Source of the DNA: Mycoplasmatota bacterium
GTDB taxonomy: Bacteria > Bacillota_I > Bacilli_A > Acholeplasmatales > Acholeplasmataceae
Reading direction: 5' to 3'
Length of the DNA stretch: 64,000 nucleotides
Assembly (NCBI GenBank): GCA_018622495.1
Contig: CP076021.1
Location: forward strand, 434,001 to 498,000
In this document: positions 47,292 to 56,723 of the stretch, in pieces
Numbering within the stretch: the first letter of the stretch is position 1
Layout: each line of letters starts with the position of its first letter
Notes under the pieces: generated by a model
Seen by the model: only the letters and a program-made list of their open reading frames with translations
Database searches by the model: none
What the model was told of the DNA's origin: nothing
Translations under genes and position numbers: made by a program

Positions 47292-48605
47292 ATGCTTAAA
47301 ATATATAATACATTAACAAACCAAATTGAAACATTTAAACCCATCAAACCTAAAAGAGTAAATATGTATGTATGTGGACCCACGGTCTATAGTGATATAC
47401 ATATTGGAAACGCTAGACCTGTCATATTTTTTGATATCGTAAAACGTTATTTAACCCATCTTGGATATCAGGTATATTATGTATCTAATATTACAGATGT
47501 TGATGATAAAATTATTGATCGTGCTCAAGCATTAGGGATGACTGAACAAGCGCTCACGAAATTATATACGGATCGCTTTTTAGATATGCAACAAACTGTC
47601 GGAAGTTTTTTACCTGATTTTATGCCAAAAGCAACTGATTATGTAACATCAATGATTGAATATATTGATGAACTTATCAATAAAGGATATGCATATGAAA
47701 CAAAAGAAGGTATATATTTTAGAGTATTAAAAGTCAAAGACTACGGTATATTAAGTAATCAAGATATTCATCAATTAAATGAAGGTGTTCGTGTTGATCT
47801 TGATCCTGATAAAGAAAATCCAAGAGATTTCAGTTTATGGAAAAAAACATCTGATGGACTTCGTTTTTCAAGTCCTTGGGGTGACGGAAGACCAGGTTGG
47901 CATACAGAATGTGCCGTGATGAACCATGATATATTTGAAAGTGAAATAGATATTCATGGTGGAGGATCAGATTTACGTTTTCCACATCATGAAAATGAAA
48001 TCGCACAAGCACAAGCACATGATCACCATCATCTTGCAAAATATTGGATGCATGTTGGTAGACTTGACGTTGATCAAGTTAAGATGAGTAAATCACTAGG
48101 GAACATCACATTAGTTAAAGATATGGTTAAAAAGTATCATCCATTAGCATTTAGATTGTTTATGATTGCACATCATTATCGTCAATCAATTAATTATTCT
48201 ATCGAGGTTATGGATGAATATGCAGGTATTTATGATAAAATAATACGTAATTTAAAGAAAGCATTTTTATCACTTTCTTTAGAAGGGTTTGCTACTGCAC
48301 AACCGGATCAAGAAATTATGGATAGATTTAGAGCAATGATGAACGATGATTTTAATACACAAAATGTTATTACTCTGATTTATGATTTAATTAAGCAACT
48401 TAATAAAACAAGTGGCAACGAAGATAAATTGGTATTATATACAACAATTGAAGTCATTTTAAATATTTTAGGCATCATGCCAAAATTCGAATTACAAGAT
48501 GAAATTATTATGACTTATAAGGATTGGCAATCTGCAAGAGAACAAAAAAACTTTAGACTTGCCGATGAATTAAGAGTTAAATTGACAGAACAAGGTTGGT
48601 TGTAG
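47292..48605 (+). CDS. cysS: Cysteinyl-tRNA synthetase
   Basis: A 437-residue class I synthetase charging tRNA-Cys. VCGPTVYSDIHIGNARP contains the zinc-binding Cys and the HIGH-type motif, and VKMSKSLGN is the KMSKS loop. HTECAVMNHD and GGGSDLRFPHHENE supply further zinc ligands. GGGGAGG precedes the start. It opens the cysS-mrnC-P-type ATPase run: mrnC starts one base after the stop. Confidence 0.96.
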   Translation: MLKIYNTLTNQIETFKPIKPKRVNMYVCGPTVYSDIHIGNARPVIFFDIVKRYLTHLGYQVYYVSNITDVDDKIIDRAQALGMTEQALTKLYTDRFLDMQQTVGSFLPDFMPKATDYVTSMIEYIDELINKGYAYETKEGIYFRVLKVKDYGILSNQDIHQLNEGVRVDLDPDKENPRDFSLWKKTSDGLRFSSPWGDGRPGWHTECAVMNHDIFESEIDIHGGGSDLRFPHHENEIAQAQAHDHHHLAKYWMHVGRLDVDQVKMSKSLGNITLVKDMVKKYHPLAFRLFMIAHHYRQSINYSIEVMDEYAGIYDKIIRNLKKAFLSLSLEGFATAQPDQEIMDRFRAMMNDDFNTQNVITLIYDLIKQLNKTSGNEDKLVLYTTIEVILNILGIMPKFELQDEIIMTYKDWQSAREQKNFRLADELRVKLTEQGWL

Positions 48606-48606
48606 C

Positions 48607-48978
48607 GTGAATGGATTAACACTCGCTTATTTAGGCGATGCTTATTATGAATTTAAAATTAGAGAACATTTACTACAAAAAGGATTAACAAAGGTTAATC
48701 AATTACACCATGAAGCGGTGAAATTTACTGCAGGTGTCGCACAAGCCAAGCTAATCACTTATTTAAGAGAAAATAATGAACTCAGCAATGATGAAGAGAA
48801 CTTATACAAAAGAGGACGCAACGCTGGTGGAAAAGGTGGAAAAAACATCGATGCTAAAACCTATCAACAAGCAACAGGGTTTGAAGCAGTTATAGGTGGT
48901 TTATTTCTAGACCAAAAAGAACGAGCAGATCAAATTATTGTAAGATGCATTAATTTGATAGAGCGGGGTGAATTGTAA
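48607..48978 (+). CDS. mrnC: Mini-ribonuclease III
   Basis: A 123-residue RNase III catalytic domain without an RNA-binding domain, used in 23S rRNA 3'-end maturation. The nuclease signature is LAYLGDAYYEFKIREHLL, and AVIGGLFLD at the end carries further acidic residues. The proposed start is GTG at 48607, directly after the cysS stop; no ATG fits. Neighbourhood (cysS before, rlmB further on) is the conserved Bacillota order. Confidence 0.9.
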   Translation: MNGLTLAYLGDAYYEFKIREHLLQKGLTKVNQLHHEAVKFTAGVAQAKLITYLRENNELSNDEENLYKRGRNAGGKGGKNIDAKTYQQATGFEAVIGGLFLDQKERADQIIVRCINLIERGEL

Positions 48979-48980
48979 CA

Positions 48981-51578
48981 TTGGAAAAGGCAAAAGAAAT
49001 CCAAAAAAGAAAAGAACTTGAAGCGTTATTAAAACATGATGATCATAAAGGACCTAAAACAATTATAAAAGACGACATGATCAAAATGAAAGGTGATCCC
49101 CTAGGTATTCGCGTACCTTTAGATGATGAACCTATTTTTGAAGAGCGCGGACGTAAAATAAAAAAATTAGACGATGTCATTGTTGAAAGATATAATCCTG
49201 ATGTCAGCATTGGTTTGACCAATGATGATGTGGAAGCTAGACAAATGGCTGGTATGGTTAATGTTGGTGAATCTGGATCTACAAAATCGGTAGCATCTAT
49301 TATTACAGGTAACCTATTTAGTTTTTTCAATTTTTTGATATTTGCGATTACAGTATGGATGATTACAGTTGGATCTAGTTTAACAAATTTTGTATTTGTT
49401 GTTATCGTATCTGCAAATATTACCATTGGGATTGTTCAAGAAATTAGAGCTAAAAAGACAATTGATAAATTATCATTATTATCCGCACCAACTGCAATTG
49501 TTATCAGAGATGGTGATGAATTAGAAATTGGTGTTGTCGATGTCGTAATAGATGATATTTTAAAACTATCTTCAGGAAAACAAGTCACAGCTGATGCAGT
49601 TGTTAGAGATGGTTCAATCGAAGTTAATGAATCATTATTAACTGGTGAATCTGATCCTATTATTAAACAGGAAGGTGACACACTTTATTCTGGAAGTTAT
49701 GTTATATCAGGCCATTGTGCTGCACAAGTTACAGCAATTGGTAAAGACATATATATTCAAAAATTAACAAGTCAAGCAAAAAAATATAAGAAACCACAAT
49801 CAGAATTACTGAGCTCACTTAAAATAATTATTAGAATTATTGGTGCTATTATTATTCCAGTATCTGCAGCACTTGTTTATATTATGTACACAAACGGTGA
49901 AGCATATAAAACAATTGTTGAAAAGACATCTGGTGCTATGATTGGTATGATTCCTTCAGGGTTATTCTTATTAACTTCAATGGCATTAGCTGTTGGTGTC
50001 ATTAGACTAGCTCAAAATAATACACTTGTTCAAGAACTATACTGTATTGAAACATTAGCAAGAGTTGATACATTATGTTTGGATAAAACTGGTACAATTA
50101 CTGATGGTACAATGAGTGTTAGATCAATTATAGAATATAAAACAAGTACAAAAATGACATTAAGAAATGCTGTTTCAGCAATGATAAATGCTCAAAATGA
50201 TGATAATTTAACGACACAAGCATTGCGTGAAAGATTTGGTACAGCTAAAAGATTTAGACATAAAGCGTTAATACCATTTTCAAGTGCAAGAAAATATAGT
50301 GCTGTTGAATTTGATCGCTATGGTAGCTTTATTATTGGTGCACCTGAGTATGTATTAAAACAAGATTTTACAAAATTAGCTTTAGAAGTTGAAAAACAAT
50401 CCAAAGAAGGCTATCGTGTTTTAGTGGTTGGTTATTCAGAAGGACATATTGCTGATTATAAAGTAGAAGGTAAAATTGAACCAATGGCACTTATTATGAT
50501 CGAAGATACCATTCGACCAGATGCTATTGAAACCATAAGCTATTTTAAAGACCATCAAGTTGACGTTAAAGTCATTTCTGGTGATAATCCTATGACGGTA
50601 TCAAGAATTGCTGAACGTGCTCAAGTAGAGCATGCTGATCAATTTATCAGTTTAGAAAACATGAGCGATAAAGATGTTGTTAGAATTGCAAATCGTTATA
50701 CCGTATTTGGAAGAGTTTCACCACATCAAAAGAAATTACTTATTGAATCACTTAAAAATAATGGACGTACAGTAGCAATGACTGGTGATGGTGTCAATGA
50801 CATATTAGCACTTAAAGAAGCTGATACTTCAATCGCAATGGCTTCAGGTAGTGAAGCAGCAAGAAATGTATCACATTTAGTTTTACTAGATTCAAATTTC
50901 TCTTCAATGCCTAAAGTAGTGAGTGAAGGTAGAAGAGTGATTAATAATGTCGAAAAAGTATCTACTCTATTTTTAACAAAAACTATTTTTACAGTATTAT
51001 TAGCAATCATTTCAATTGTTAGATTTGAATTATATCCAATTAGTCCAAGTCAAATGGTTTTAATTGAAGTATTTGCTATTGGTATTCCTTCATTCTTTAT
51101 GGCACTGGAACAAAACAATAAACGTGTTAAAGGTAAGTTCTTATTAAATGTTTTAAAAAGAGCAATACCTGGCGCTTTAGTTGTTGTTATTAATAGTCTA
51201 ATTATATATGCTTTAAAAGATCAACTTTCAATGTCTGATGAAGTAACAACAACTTTAATTGTTGCTGCAGCACTTGTGACATCCTTTATGGTCTTCTTTA
51301 GAGTATCACAACCGCTCAATTCATTTAGAACCATATTGTTTATGACGATGGCAATGATATCACTGGTTGCGTTCTTCTTAATCCCAATATTTGATTTTGT
51401 ACCTTTTGTGAGATTAGAGAATGCATCAACGACTGAATTAGTGACCTTATCACAAGGTTTGTTATTGCTTGTGCTTGCACAGGCATCCTATCCTTTAATG
51501 TATGTAATTTCTCATATATACGGATGGATCAAAGCAGCTATTGGATTTATTATTAATAAATTAGCTGAAATAGATTAA
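48981..51578 (+). CDS. P-type cation-transporting ATPase (CtpE-like)
   Basis: An 865-residue membrane pump. LLTGESDPI (actuator), CLDKTGTITDG with the phosphorylated Asp, and MTGDGVNDILALKEAD are all intact, with about ten membrane helices. GAMIGMIPSGLFLLTSMAL at helix 4 matches the CtpE-type branch, linked to calcium or other divalent cations, rather than the classic PEGL motif. The start is TTG 48981, two bases after mrnC, with GGGGTG upstream. It is inserted between mrnC and rlmB, which are usually adjacent. Ion specificity is uncertain. Confidence 0.88.
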   Translation: MEKAKEIQKRKELEALLKHDDHKGPKTIIKDDMIKMKGDPLGIRVPLDDEPIFEERGRKIKKLDDVIVERYNPDVSIGLTNDDVEARQMAGMVNVGESGSTKSVASIITGNLFSFFNFLIFAITVWMITVGSSLTNFVFVVIVSANITIGIVQEIRAKKTIDKLSLLSAPTAIVIRDGDELEIGVVDVVIDDILKLSSGKQVTADAVVRDGSIEVNESLLTGESDPIIKQEGDTLYSGSYVISGHCAAQVTAIGKDIYIQKLTSQAKKYKKPQSELLSSLKIIIRIIGAIIIPVSAALVYIMYTNGEAYKTIVEKTSGAMIGMIPSGLFLLTSMALAVGVIRLAQNNTLVQELYCIETLARVDTLCLDKTGTITDGTMSVRSIIEYKTSTKMTLRNAVSAMINAQNDDNLTTQALRERFGTAKRFRHKALIPFSSARKYSAVEFDRYGSFIIGAPEYVLKQDFTKLALEVEKQSKEGYRVLVVGYSEGHIADYKVEGKIEPMALIMIEDTIRPDAIETISYFKDHQVDVKVISGDNPMTVSRIAERAQVEHADQFISLENMSDKDVVRIANRYTVFGRVSPHQKKLLIESLKNNGRTVAMTGDGVNDILALKEADTSIAMASGSEAARNVSHLVLLDSNFSSMPKVVSEGRRVINNVEKVSTLFLTKTIFTVLLAIISIVRFELYPISPSQMVLIEVFAIGIPSFFMALEQNNKRVKGKFLLNVLKRAIPGALVVVINSLIIYALKDQLSMSDEVTTTLIVAAALVTSFMVFFRVSQPLNSFRTILFMTMAMISLVAFFLIPIFDFVPFVRLENASTTELVTLSQGLLLLVLAQASYPLMYVISHIYGWIKAAIGFIINKLAEID

Positions 51579-51582
51579 ATTA

Positions 51583-51606
51583 AAAGGGCGCATAGTCGCT
51601 CTTTTA
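51583..51606 (+). terminator. Weak terminator after the P-type ATPase gene
   Basis: AAAAGGGCG pairs with CGCTCTTTT (one G-T pair) around a short loop; the T tract is short. Confidence 0.5.
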
Positions 51607-51664
51607 TAAACGTTATTTACGGATTAAAACAACATAAATACATTAAATTATGGTTGGAGGTTAT

Positions 51665-52366
51665 ATGATGATAGTATATGGAAAGAATGTAATTAGAGAA
51701 GCGGTATTTGCAAAGAGAAAAATTTTTGCATTATACGTGGATCAAAAATTTAATGACCAAGGATTCATTAATTTTTTAAATAGTCATAAGGTAACTTATC
51801 AAGTGAAAACAAAAAATGAATTGTTTGATATAAGTAAAGTTAAAGGGCATCAAGGTATTGTTGCTCGTATAGAAGCTTATACTTATGCATCACTTGATAT
51901 GTTAAAAGATCAAAAGGACATCCAACATGTTTGTATTTTAGATGGTATTGAAGATCCGCATAATTTAGGTGCGATACTTAGAACTGCAGAAGCAACACAA
52001 ATGTCTGCAATTATTATTCCTAAAAAACAACAAGTGCCATTAAACGCTACAGTAGCAAAAGTTTCTTCAGGTGCGATTGAACATGTTCCAGTGATTGAAG
52101 TCTCAAATGTGAACCAAGCAATGATACAGCTAAAAAGCTGGGGTTTCTGGATTGTTGGAACGGATGGTCACACAGATCATACATATGAAGATTTACCTAA
52201 AAACGTCCATTTAGCGGTGGTTTTAGGCAATGAGGGAAGCGGCATGCGTCCATTGGTCAGAAAAAATTGTGATATGCTTGTTAAAATCCCAATGTTAGGA
52301 AAAATTAACTCATTAAATGTTAGTGTTGCAGCTGCATTAATGATGTATAAAATGATTGATGCATAA
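51665..52366 (+). CDS. rlmB: 23S rRNA 2'-O-ribose methyltransferase, RlmB/TrmH type
   Basis: A SpoU-family knotted methyltransferase of about 233 residues. Substrate-binding N-terminal domain (YGKNVIREAV), then the three knot motifs EDPHNLGAILRTAEA, VVLGNEGSGMRPLV and KINSLNVSVAAALMMY. It modifies a ribose in 23S rRNA using SAM. GGAGG at 51656-51660 fits ATG 51665 or 51668; the ATG at 51650 lies before it. The following sigma-factor gene overlaps its end by eight bases. Confidence 0.92.
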   Translation: MMIVYGKNVIREAVFAKRKIFALYVDQKFNDQGFINFLNSHKVTYQVKTKNELFDISKVKGHQGIVARIEAYTYASLDMLKDQKDIQHVCILDGIEDPHNLGAILRTAEATQMSAIIIPKKQQVPLNATVAKVSSGAIEHVPVIEVSNVNQAMIQLKSWGFWIVGTDGHTDHTYEDLPKNVHLAVVLGNEGSGMRPLVRKNCDMLVKIPMLGKINSLNVSVAAALMMYKMIDA

Positions 52367-52865
52367 CGATTATGAACTTCTCTACTTAATACGTGGAGAA
52401 AATGATCATATAGCTTTTGGATATATGTTTAAAAAATATGAAAAACTTATTTTTAAAAATGTCCATTTACTCCATATAAATTATGATGAACATGATGATT
52501 TTATACAAGAAGGTAGAATTATGTTTTATAAAGCTATAAAAACTTTTGATGAACATAAAAATAAAACTTTTACTAGATATTTTGAATTAATTTTAAAACG
52601 ACATTTTTATTATCTTAAAAAGAAAATACCGAACTATGTTTTTGATGAGTATCTATTAAATACACATCAAAGTGTATATCTTGAAGAAGATTATGATGAT
52701 TTCCTAGATAATTGTTCTCGTATTGAAAAAGATGTTTTTCAATTATATTTCGTAGAGAATAAAAGTGTAGAGACCATAAAAAATATTTTAAATTGTCGTG
52801 CAAAACAAGTCTATAATACAATCTATAGATTGAAAGAAAAATACAAAAAATATGATATAATATAA
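52359..52865 (+). CDS. Sigma-70-family factor, SigH-like
   Basis: A 168-residue small sigma factor. Region 2 is DEHDDFIQEGRIMFYKAIKTFDEHKNKTF, followed by region 4 IEKDVFQLYFVENKSVETIKNIL with a helix-turn-helix. Its position between rlmB and rpmG-secE-nusG is that of sigH in Bacillus, which supports orthology; the target genes here are unknown, as no sporulation genes are in the window. ATG 52359 overlaps the rlmB frame. Divergence within the helix-turn-helix is considerable. Confidence 0.82.
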   Translation: MHNDYELLYLIRGENDHIAFGYMFKKYEKLIFKNVHLLHINYDEHDDFIQEGRIMFYKAIKTFDEHKNKTFTRYFELILKRHFYYLKKKIPNYVFDEYLLNTHQSVYLEEDYDDFLDNCSRIEKDVFQLYFVENKSVETIKNILNCRAKQVYNTIYRLKEKYKKYDII

Positions 52866-52889
52866 ATGATAGTTGACTCAGCCTTTTTT

Positions 52890-52934
52890 AAGTGTTAAAA
52901 TAACACTTGCATAAGGCCACAAAGGTGGTTTTTT
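52890..52934 (+). promoter_or_regulatory. Paired hairpins in the rpmG leader
   Basis: AAGTGTTA-AAA-TAACACTT (52890-52908) is a perfect hairpin. It is followed by CCAC-AAAG-GTGG and six T (52917-52934), ending just before the rpmG start at 52938. The second looks like a terminator placed over the ribosome binding site AAAGGTGG, which suggests control of rpmG-secE-nusG expression. Confidence 0.45.
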
Positions 52935-52937
52935 AAT

Positions 52938-53087
52938 ATGAGAGAAAAAGTAACTTTAGTATGTACAAAGTGTTTAAGCAGAAATTATACAACGACTAAA
53001 AATAAGCAAACACAAACAAAACGTTTAGAGATCAAAAAATTTTGTCCTAAATGTAATGAACATACGATACATAAAGAAAGTAAGTAG
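52938..53087 (+). CDS. rpmG: 50S ribosomal protein L33
   Basis: A 49-residue ribosomal protein ([20 protein letters not shown]...). It keeps both CxxC pairs (CTKC, CPKC), so it is the zinc-binding form. The order rpmG-secE-nusG is conserved. secE starts 12 bases after the TAG stop, with GGAGG between them. Upstream hairpins may regulate it. Confidence 0.95.
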   Translation: MREKVTLVCTKCLSRNYTTTKNKQTQTKRLEIKKFCPKCNEHTIHKESK

Positions 53088-53099
53088 GAGGCCAGAGAC

Positions 53100-53531
53100 A
53101 TGGCAATTAAACAAAAACAAGAAGAACAAAAGAGTAAATTACTCGAAGTTATCAACACTGAATATCGTTGGGAAAATTTATTATTAGGTATATTAGCAAT
53201 TATTGCAATTGGTATATCTTCAATGATTATCTCAGGAAATACACTATTAGAAATAAATCCAGATTTTCCAATCTTAGGTGAAGGTAATAATGGTATTATA
53301 TTTGCTTGGGTTCTATTTGGTATTGCAGCCTTTGGATTAATATTAGTATTATACCCATTCTTTTTACCAGCTATACCAGAAATTAAAAAGATTGCATGGC
53401 CAAATTGGCCAAAATTCTTAGATAATTCTGTAAGAGTTTTAGTATTTTTAGTTATCATCACAGGCTTCTTATTATTATATAACTTCATCATCTTAAAATT
53501 ATTAAGTAACATTCTTGGCGGCACACTATGA
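53100..53531 (+). CDS. secE: Preprotein translocase subunit SecE
   Basis: A 143-residue form of SecE. The conserved part is at the C-terminus: EIKKIAWPNWPKFLDNSVRVLVFLVIITGFLLLYNFII, an amphipathic helix followed by the essential membrane helix. Two extra membrane helices precede it (LLLGILAIIAIGIS; IFAWVLFGIAAFGLILVLY), making it longer than the single-helix Bacillus form. It stabilises SecY in the export channel. Its stop TGA overlaps the nusG start by four bases. Confidence 0.93.
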   Translation: MAIKQKQEEQKSKLLEVINTEYRWENLLLGILAIIAIGISSMIISGNTLLEINPDFPILGEGNNGIIFAWVLFGIAAFGLILVLYPFFLPAIPEIKKIAWPNWPKFLDNSVRVLVFLVIITGFLLLYNFIILKLLSNILGGTL

Positions 53532-54070
53532 ACCAAGGCGTCAGATGGTATATTATACAAACATATTCTGGTTATGAAAATGCTGTAAAAAAGGATTTAG
53601 AACGACGCGTTGAATCTATGGGTATGGTTGATTTAATTTTTAGAATTATTGTACCTGAAGAAACAATCGTTGAGAAAAATGCAAAAGGCGAAGAAAAAGA
53701 AAAAGTAAAACAACTTTTTCCAGGTTATGTTTTCGTTGAAATGATTGTTACTGATGAATCATGGTTTGTTGTAAGAAATACACCACAAGTAACAGGGTTT
53801 TTAGGTTCATCAGGTGGCGGGACTAAACCAGTGCCACTATCACCGGATGAAATTAATCAAATTCTACTTAAAATTGGTGTTATTAATAAACCAACATTTG
53901 ATCATTTAATCGGCAAACAAGTAGAAGTTATTAATGGATCTTGGGAAGGTCTAAAAGGCGAAGTTTCAGCAGTTGATAACGATCAAGAAAAAGTCATTGT
54001 AGATTTAGACTTATTTGGACGTTCAACACCAACTGAAATTGACGCAAGTGAAATAAAAGAAATTATATAA
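53528..54070 (+). CDS. nusG: Transcription termination/antitermination protein NusG
   Basis: A 180-residue elongation factor. The NGN domain starts RWYIIQTYSGYENAVKKDLE and includes LFPGYVFVEM and VRNTPQVTGFLG; the C-terminal KOW domain is VEVINGSWEGLKGEV. It binds RNA polymerase to adjust pausing and couples to NusE/ribosome. It is co-transcribed with secE, and a terminator follows before the DsbA-like gene. Confidence 0.96.
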   Translation: MNQGVRWYIIQTYSGYENAVKKDLERRVESMGMVDLIFRIIVPEETIVEKNAKGEEKEKVKQLFPGYVFVEMIVTDESWFVVRNTPQVTGFLGSSGGGTKPVPLSPDEINQILLKIGVINKPTFDHLIGKQVEVINGSWEGLKGEVSAVDNDQEKVIVDLDLFGRSTPTEIDASEIKEII

Positions 54071-54076
54071 AAAAAC

Positions 54077-54110
54077 AAAAAACTATAATTAATTTTATAG
54101 TTTTTTTTAT
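54077..54110 (+). terminator. Terminator after nusG
   Basis: AAAACTATAA pairs with TTTATAGTTTT around AATTAA, followed by eight T. Confidence 0.82.
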
Positions 54111-54212
54111 ATTCTAAAAGCTAAAGTAATTAAAAAAATTTAAAAATTGAAGCATTATAACTTGAATTATAGTTTATAGATGTTATAATATTTTTGACAT
54201 GGAGGTATATAT

Positions 54213-54911
54213 ATGAAAATAGAAATATGGTCAGATTTCGCTTGTCCCTTTTGTTATATTGGGAAAACAAGATTCGAACAAGCACTAAATGAATTTAAAC
54301 AAAAAAATGATGTTGAAGTTGTATATAAAGCTTATCAACTTAATCCCAACGCACCAAAAGAAATGAAAGGCGACGCAATAGAATCGTTTGCTAAAAGTCA
54401 TGGTATGAGTGTTAGTGATGCAAAACAAAGATTTACAATGTTTGAACAAAATGCTAAAACAGTAGGATTAACTTATAATTACGATATTATTCAAATGACG
54501 AATACATTTGATGCACATCGTATTGCAAAATATGCAAATCAATTTGGTTTAGAACCTAAATTAACAACAAGATTAATGAAAGCATATTTTACAGATGGTA
54601 AGAATTTATCTGATAAAAATACTTTAGTAGAACTTGCAGTTGAAGTTGGTCTAAATGAAGCAGAAGTTAAAACAGTTTTAGATGAAAATAAATTTGCTGA
54701 TCAAGTTCAAGCAGAGATTATGGAAGCAAGACAAGTTGGTGTTCAAGGTGTTCCATTCTTTGTGATCAATAGAAAATATGGTGTATCTGGTGCACAACAA
54801 AAAGAGTATTTCCTACAAGCTTTACAAAAAATATATGAAGAAGAAAAGCCGATACAAACTTTAGCATCTGATGATGCGGGTGCGTGTGGCGATGAAGAAT
54901 GTACTTTTTAA
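54213..54911 (+). CDS. DsbA-family (FrnE-like) thiol oxidoreductase
   Basis: A 232-residue protein with a thioredoxin fold and the active motif CPFC in SDFACPFCYIGKTRFEQAL, the cis-Pro loop GVPFFVINRKYGVSGAQ, and the FrnE-type helical insertion. No signal peptide, so cytoplasmic. FrnE-like proteins help in stress or metal-linked redox repair. A cysteine-rich tail (ACGDEECTF) is present, as in some relatives. It separates nusG from rplK, and its promoter has TATAAT at 54184-54189. Confidence 0.88.
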   Translation: MKIEIWSDFACPFCYIGKTRFEQALNEFKQKNDVEVVYKAYQLNPNAPKEMKGDAIESFAKSHGMSVSDAKQRFTMFEQNAKTVGLTYNYDIIQMTNTFDAHRIAKYANQFGLEPKLTTRLMKAYFTDGKNLSDKNTLVELAVEVGLNEAEVKTVLDENKFADQVQAEIMEARQVGVQGVPFFVINRKYGVSGAQQKEYFLQALQKIYEEEKPIQTLASDDAGACGDEECTF

Positions 54912-54924
54912 ATAAAAATGCTTA

Positions 54925-54952
54925 AAAAATGCCTTAATAAAGGCATTTTTTT
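54925..54952 (+). terminator. Terminator after the DsbA-like gene
   Basis: ATGCCTT (54929-54935) pairs with AAGGCAT (54940-54946) around AATA, followed by seven T. Confidence 0.85.
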
Positions 54953-54981
54953 GATATAATAAAAGAAAAAGGGAGAAAGAC

Positions 54982-55338
54982 ATGAAAACTCTAGGGAACA
55001 TTATTTGGTTCATTTTTGGAGGATTTTTAGCAGCGCTTGTTTGGTTTATCGTTGGGTGTTTATTGTATGTAACAATCATAGGTATACCATTAGGGAGACA
55101 AGCATTTAAATTCTCAAGATTAGTACTATTTCCATTTGGGAAAGATGTCGATATATATTTTGACAAACATCCTATTGCTAATATTTTATGGGTTATATTT
55201 TTCGGATGGGAAATGGCTATTGGCTATCTATTAACAGGTATCGTTTATTGTGTTACAATTATTGGGATTCCTTTTGGTCTTCAATGGTTCAAATTATCAG
55301 TATTAGCGCTTTTACCATTCGGTGCAACGATTAAATAA
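54982..55338 (+). CDS. YccF domain-containing membrane protein
   Basis: A 118-residue protein with two copies of the YccF domain, each with the pattern W-FGxx-A-GY/WxxxG-xxTIIGIPxGxQ-FK: residues 4-50 (NIIWFIFGGFLAALVWFI..TIIGIPLGRQAFK) and 66-115 (NILWVIFFGWEMAIGYLL..TIIGIPFGLQWFK). Four short membrane helices. Function of the family is not known. GGGAGAA precedes the start. It sits between the dsbA-like gene and rplK without a clear operon link. Confidence 0.85.
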   Translation: MKTLGNIIWFIFGGFLAALVWFIVGCLLYVTIIGIPLGRQAFKFSRLVLFPFGKDVDIYFDKHPIANILWVIFFGWEMAIGYLLTGIVYCVTIIGIPFGLQWFKLSVLALLPFGATIK

Positions 55339-55390
55339 TTTAGTGATAAAGAACTAATCTTAGTTTAATCAATAAAGTTATTAGTTTTAG

Positions 55391-55460
55391 TTGACTTTAA
55401 TAGGTCAAAATGATAGAATATATCCGCGTGTGAAAGCACACCAAAGTGGAAGATTAAATT
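55391..55460 (+). promoter_or_regulatory. Promoter and leader of rplK-rplA
   Basis: TTGACT (55391-55396) and TAGAAT (55414-55419) with a 17-base spacer. The leader then holds hairpin GTGTG-AAAG-CACAC (55428-55441) and a GTGG/CCAC pair, before AAGGAGGT (55482-55490). This suggests L1- or L11-type leader autoregulation, by analogy. Confidence 0.6.
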
Positions 55461-55497
55461 CGCACCACATACTTATGTAAAGAAGGAGGTTGTGTTC

Positions 55498-55923
55498 ATG
55501 GCAAAAAAAGTTGTAAAACAAGTTAAATTACAAATCGCAGCCGGAAAAGCTAACCCTGCTCCACCAGTCGGTCCAGCACTTGGTCAAGCGCAAGTTAACA
55601 TTCCAGCATTTTGTTCTCAATTTAACGAAGCAACTAAAGATCAAATGGGTTTTGTTGTACCAGTAGTTATCTCAGTTTATGATGACCGCACATTTACATT
55701 TATAACAAAAACTCCACCTGCAAGTGACTTACTTAAAAAAGCCGCAAATATTAAATCTGGTTCAGGTAATGCTAAAAAGATTAAAGTTGCGACTGTGACT
55801 AAGGCACAAATTAAAGAAATTGCAGAAAGAAAAATGCCCGACTTAAATGCGTTCAATGTAGAAGCAGCAATGAAAATTATTGAAGGTACTGCACGCAATA
55901 TGGGTATTGAAGTAACAGAATAA
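55498..55923 (+). CDS. rplK: 50S ribosomal protein L11
   Basis: A 141-residue protein with [20 protein letters not shown] at the start, the family's Pro-rich N-terminal domain, and the RNA-binding C-terminal domain ([10 protein letters not shown]). It forms the GTPase-associated centre of the 50S subunit. ATG 55498 is used since AAGGAGGT lies just upstream; an in-frame GTG at 55492 is too close. rplA follows 67 bases later. Confidence 0.97.
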   Translation: MAKKVVKQVKLQIAAGKANPAPPVGPALGQAQVNIPAFCSQFNEATKDQMGFVVPVVISVYDDRTFTFITKTPPASDLLKKAANIKSGSGNAKKIKVATVTKAQIKEIAERKMPDLNAFNVEAAMKIIEGTARNMGIEVTE

Positions 55924-55990
55924 TTTAGATGATGTCTATCTAAATTGTGGGAGGATATCCCGCTAGACCACATTTTAGGAGGAAAGAAAT

Positions 55991-56686
55991 ATGAAAAGAG
56001 GAAAGAAATACCTCGAAGCCGCTAAACTTATTGATAAGTTAAACAGATACAGTTTAACTGATGCAGTTGACTTAGTGAAAAAAACTTCATTTGTGAAGTT
56101 TGATGCGACTGTTGAAGCTGCGTTCCGTTTAAATCTTGATCCAAGACAAGCGAGACAAAACTTAAGAGGCGCACTCGTTTTACCTCACGGTACAGGTAAA
56201 GTTTCTAGAGTAGTTGTTATTGCTCAAGGCGATAAAGCTAAAGAAGCTGAAGCTGCTGGTGCTGATTATGTCGGCGATGCAGAACTAATCCAAAAGATTG
56301 CTGGCGGATGGTTTGAATTTGACGTTATTGTAGCAACACCAAACATGATGGGACAACTTGGTAGATTAGGACGTATATTAGGACCTAAAGGACTTATGCC
56401 AAACCCTAAAACAGGTACTGTAACTATGGACGTTGAAAAAGCTGTTCATGATATTAAAAATGGTAAAATCGAATATCGTGTTGATAAAGTTGGAAATATT
56501 CACGCACCTATCGGTCGTGTATCATTTACAAAAGAACAATTAGCTGAAAACTTAGTAACTTTATACAAACGATTAGCACAAATCAAACCACAAACAGTTA
56601 AAGGTACTTACATTAAAAACATCACACTAACATCAAGTATGGCACCTGGCGTAAAAGTTGATGAAGACTCTTTAAAAGCTGCATAA
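55991..56686 (+). CDS. rplA: 50S ribosomal protein L1
   Basis: A 231-residue protein with the start [20 protein letters not shown] and the motifs [20 protein letters not shown] and [19 protein letters not shown]. It forms the L1 stalk that guides E-site tRNA. Often a translational repressor of its own operon. GGAGG precedes the ATG at 55991. The L10 leader follows within 40 bases. Confidence 0.97.
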   Translation: MKRGKKYLEAAKLIDKLNRYSLTDAVDLVKKTSFVKFDATVEAAFRLNLDPRQARQNLRGALVLPHGTGKVSRVVVIAQGDKAKEAEAAGADYVGDAELIQKIAGGWFEFDVIVATPNMMGQLGRLGRILGPKGLMPNPKTGTVTMDVEKAVHDIKNGKIEYRVDKVGNIHAPIGRVSFTKEQLAENLVTLYKRLAQIKPQTVKGTYIKNITLTSSMAPGVKVDEDSLKAA

Positions 56687-56723
56687 GTTTTTAAAGAAGA
56701 GAAGTAAATAAAAAAATAAATCA

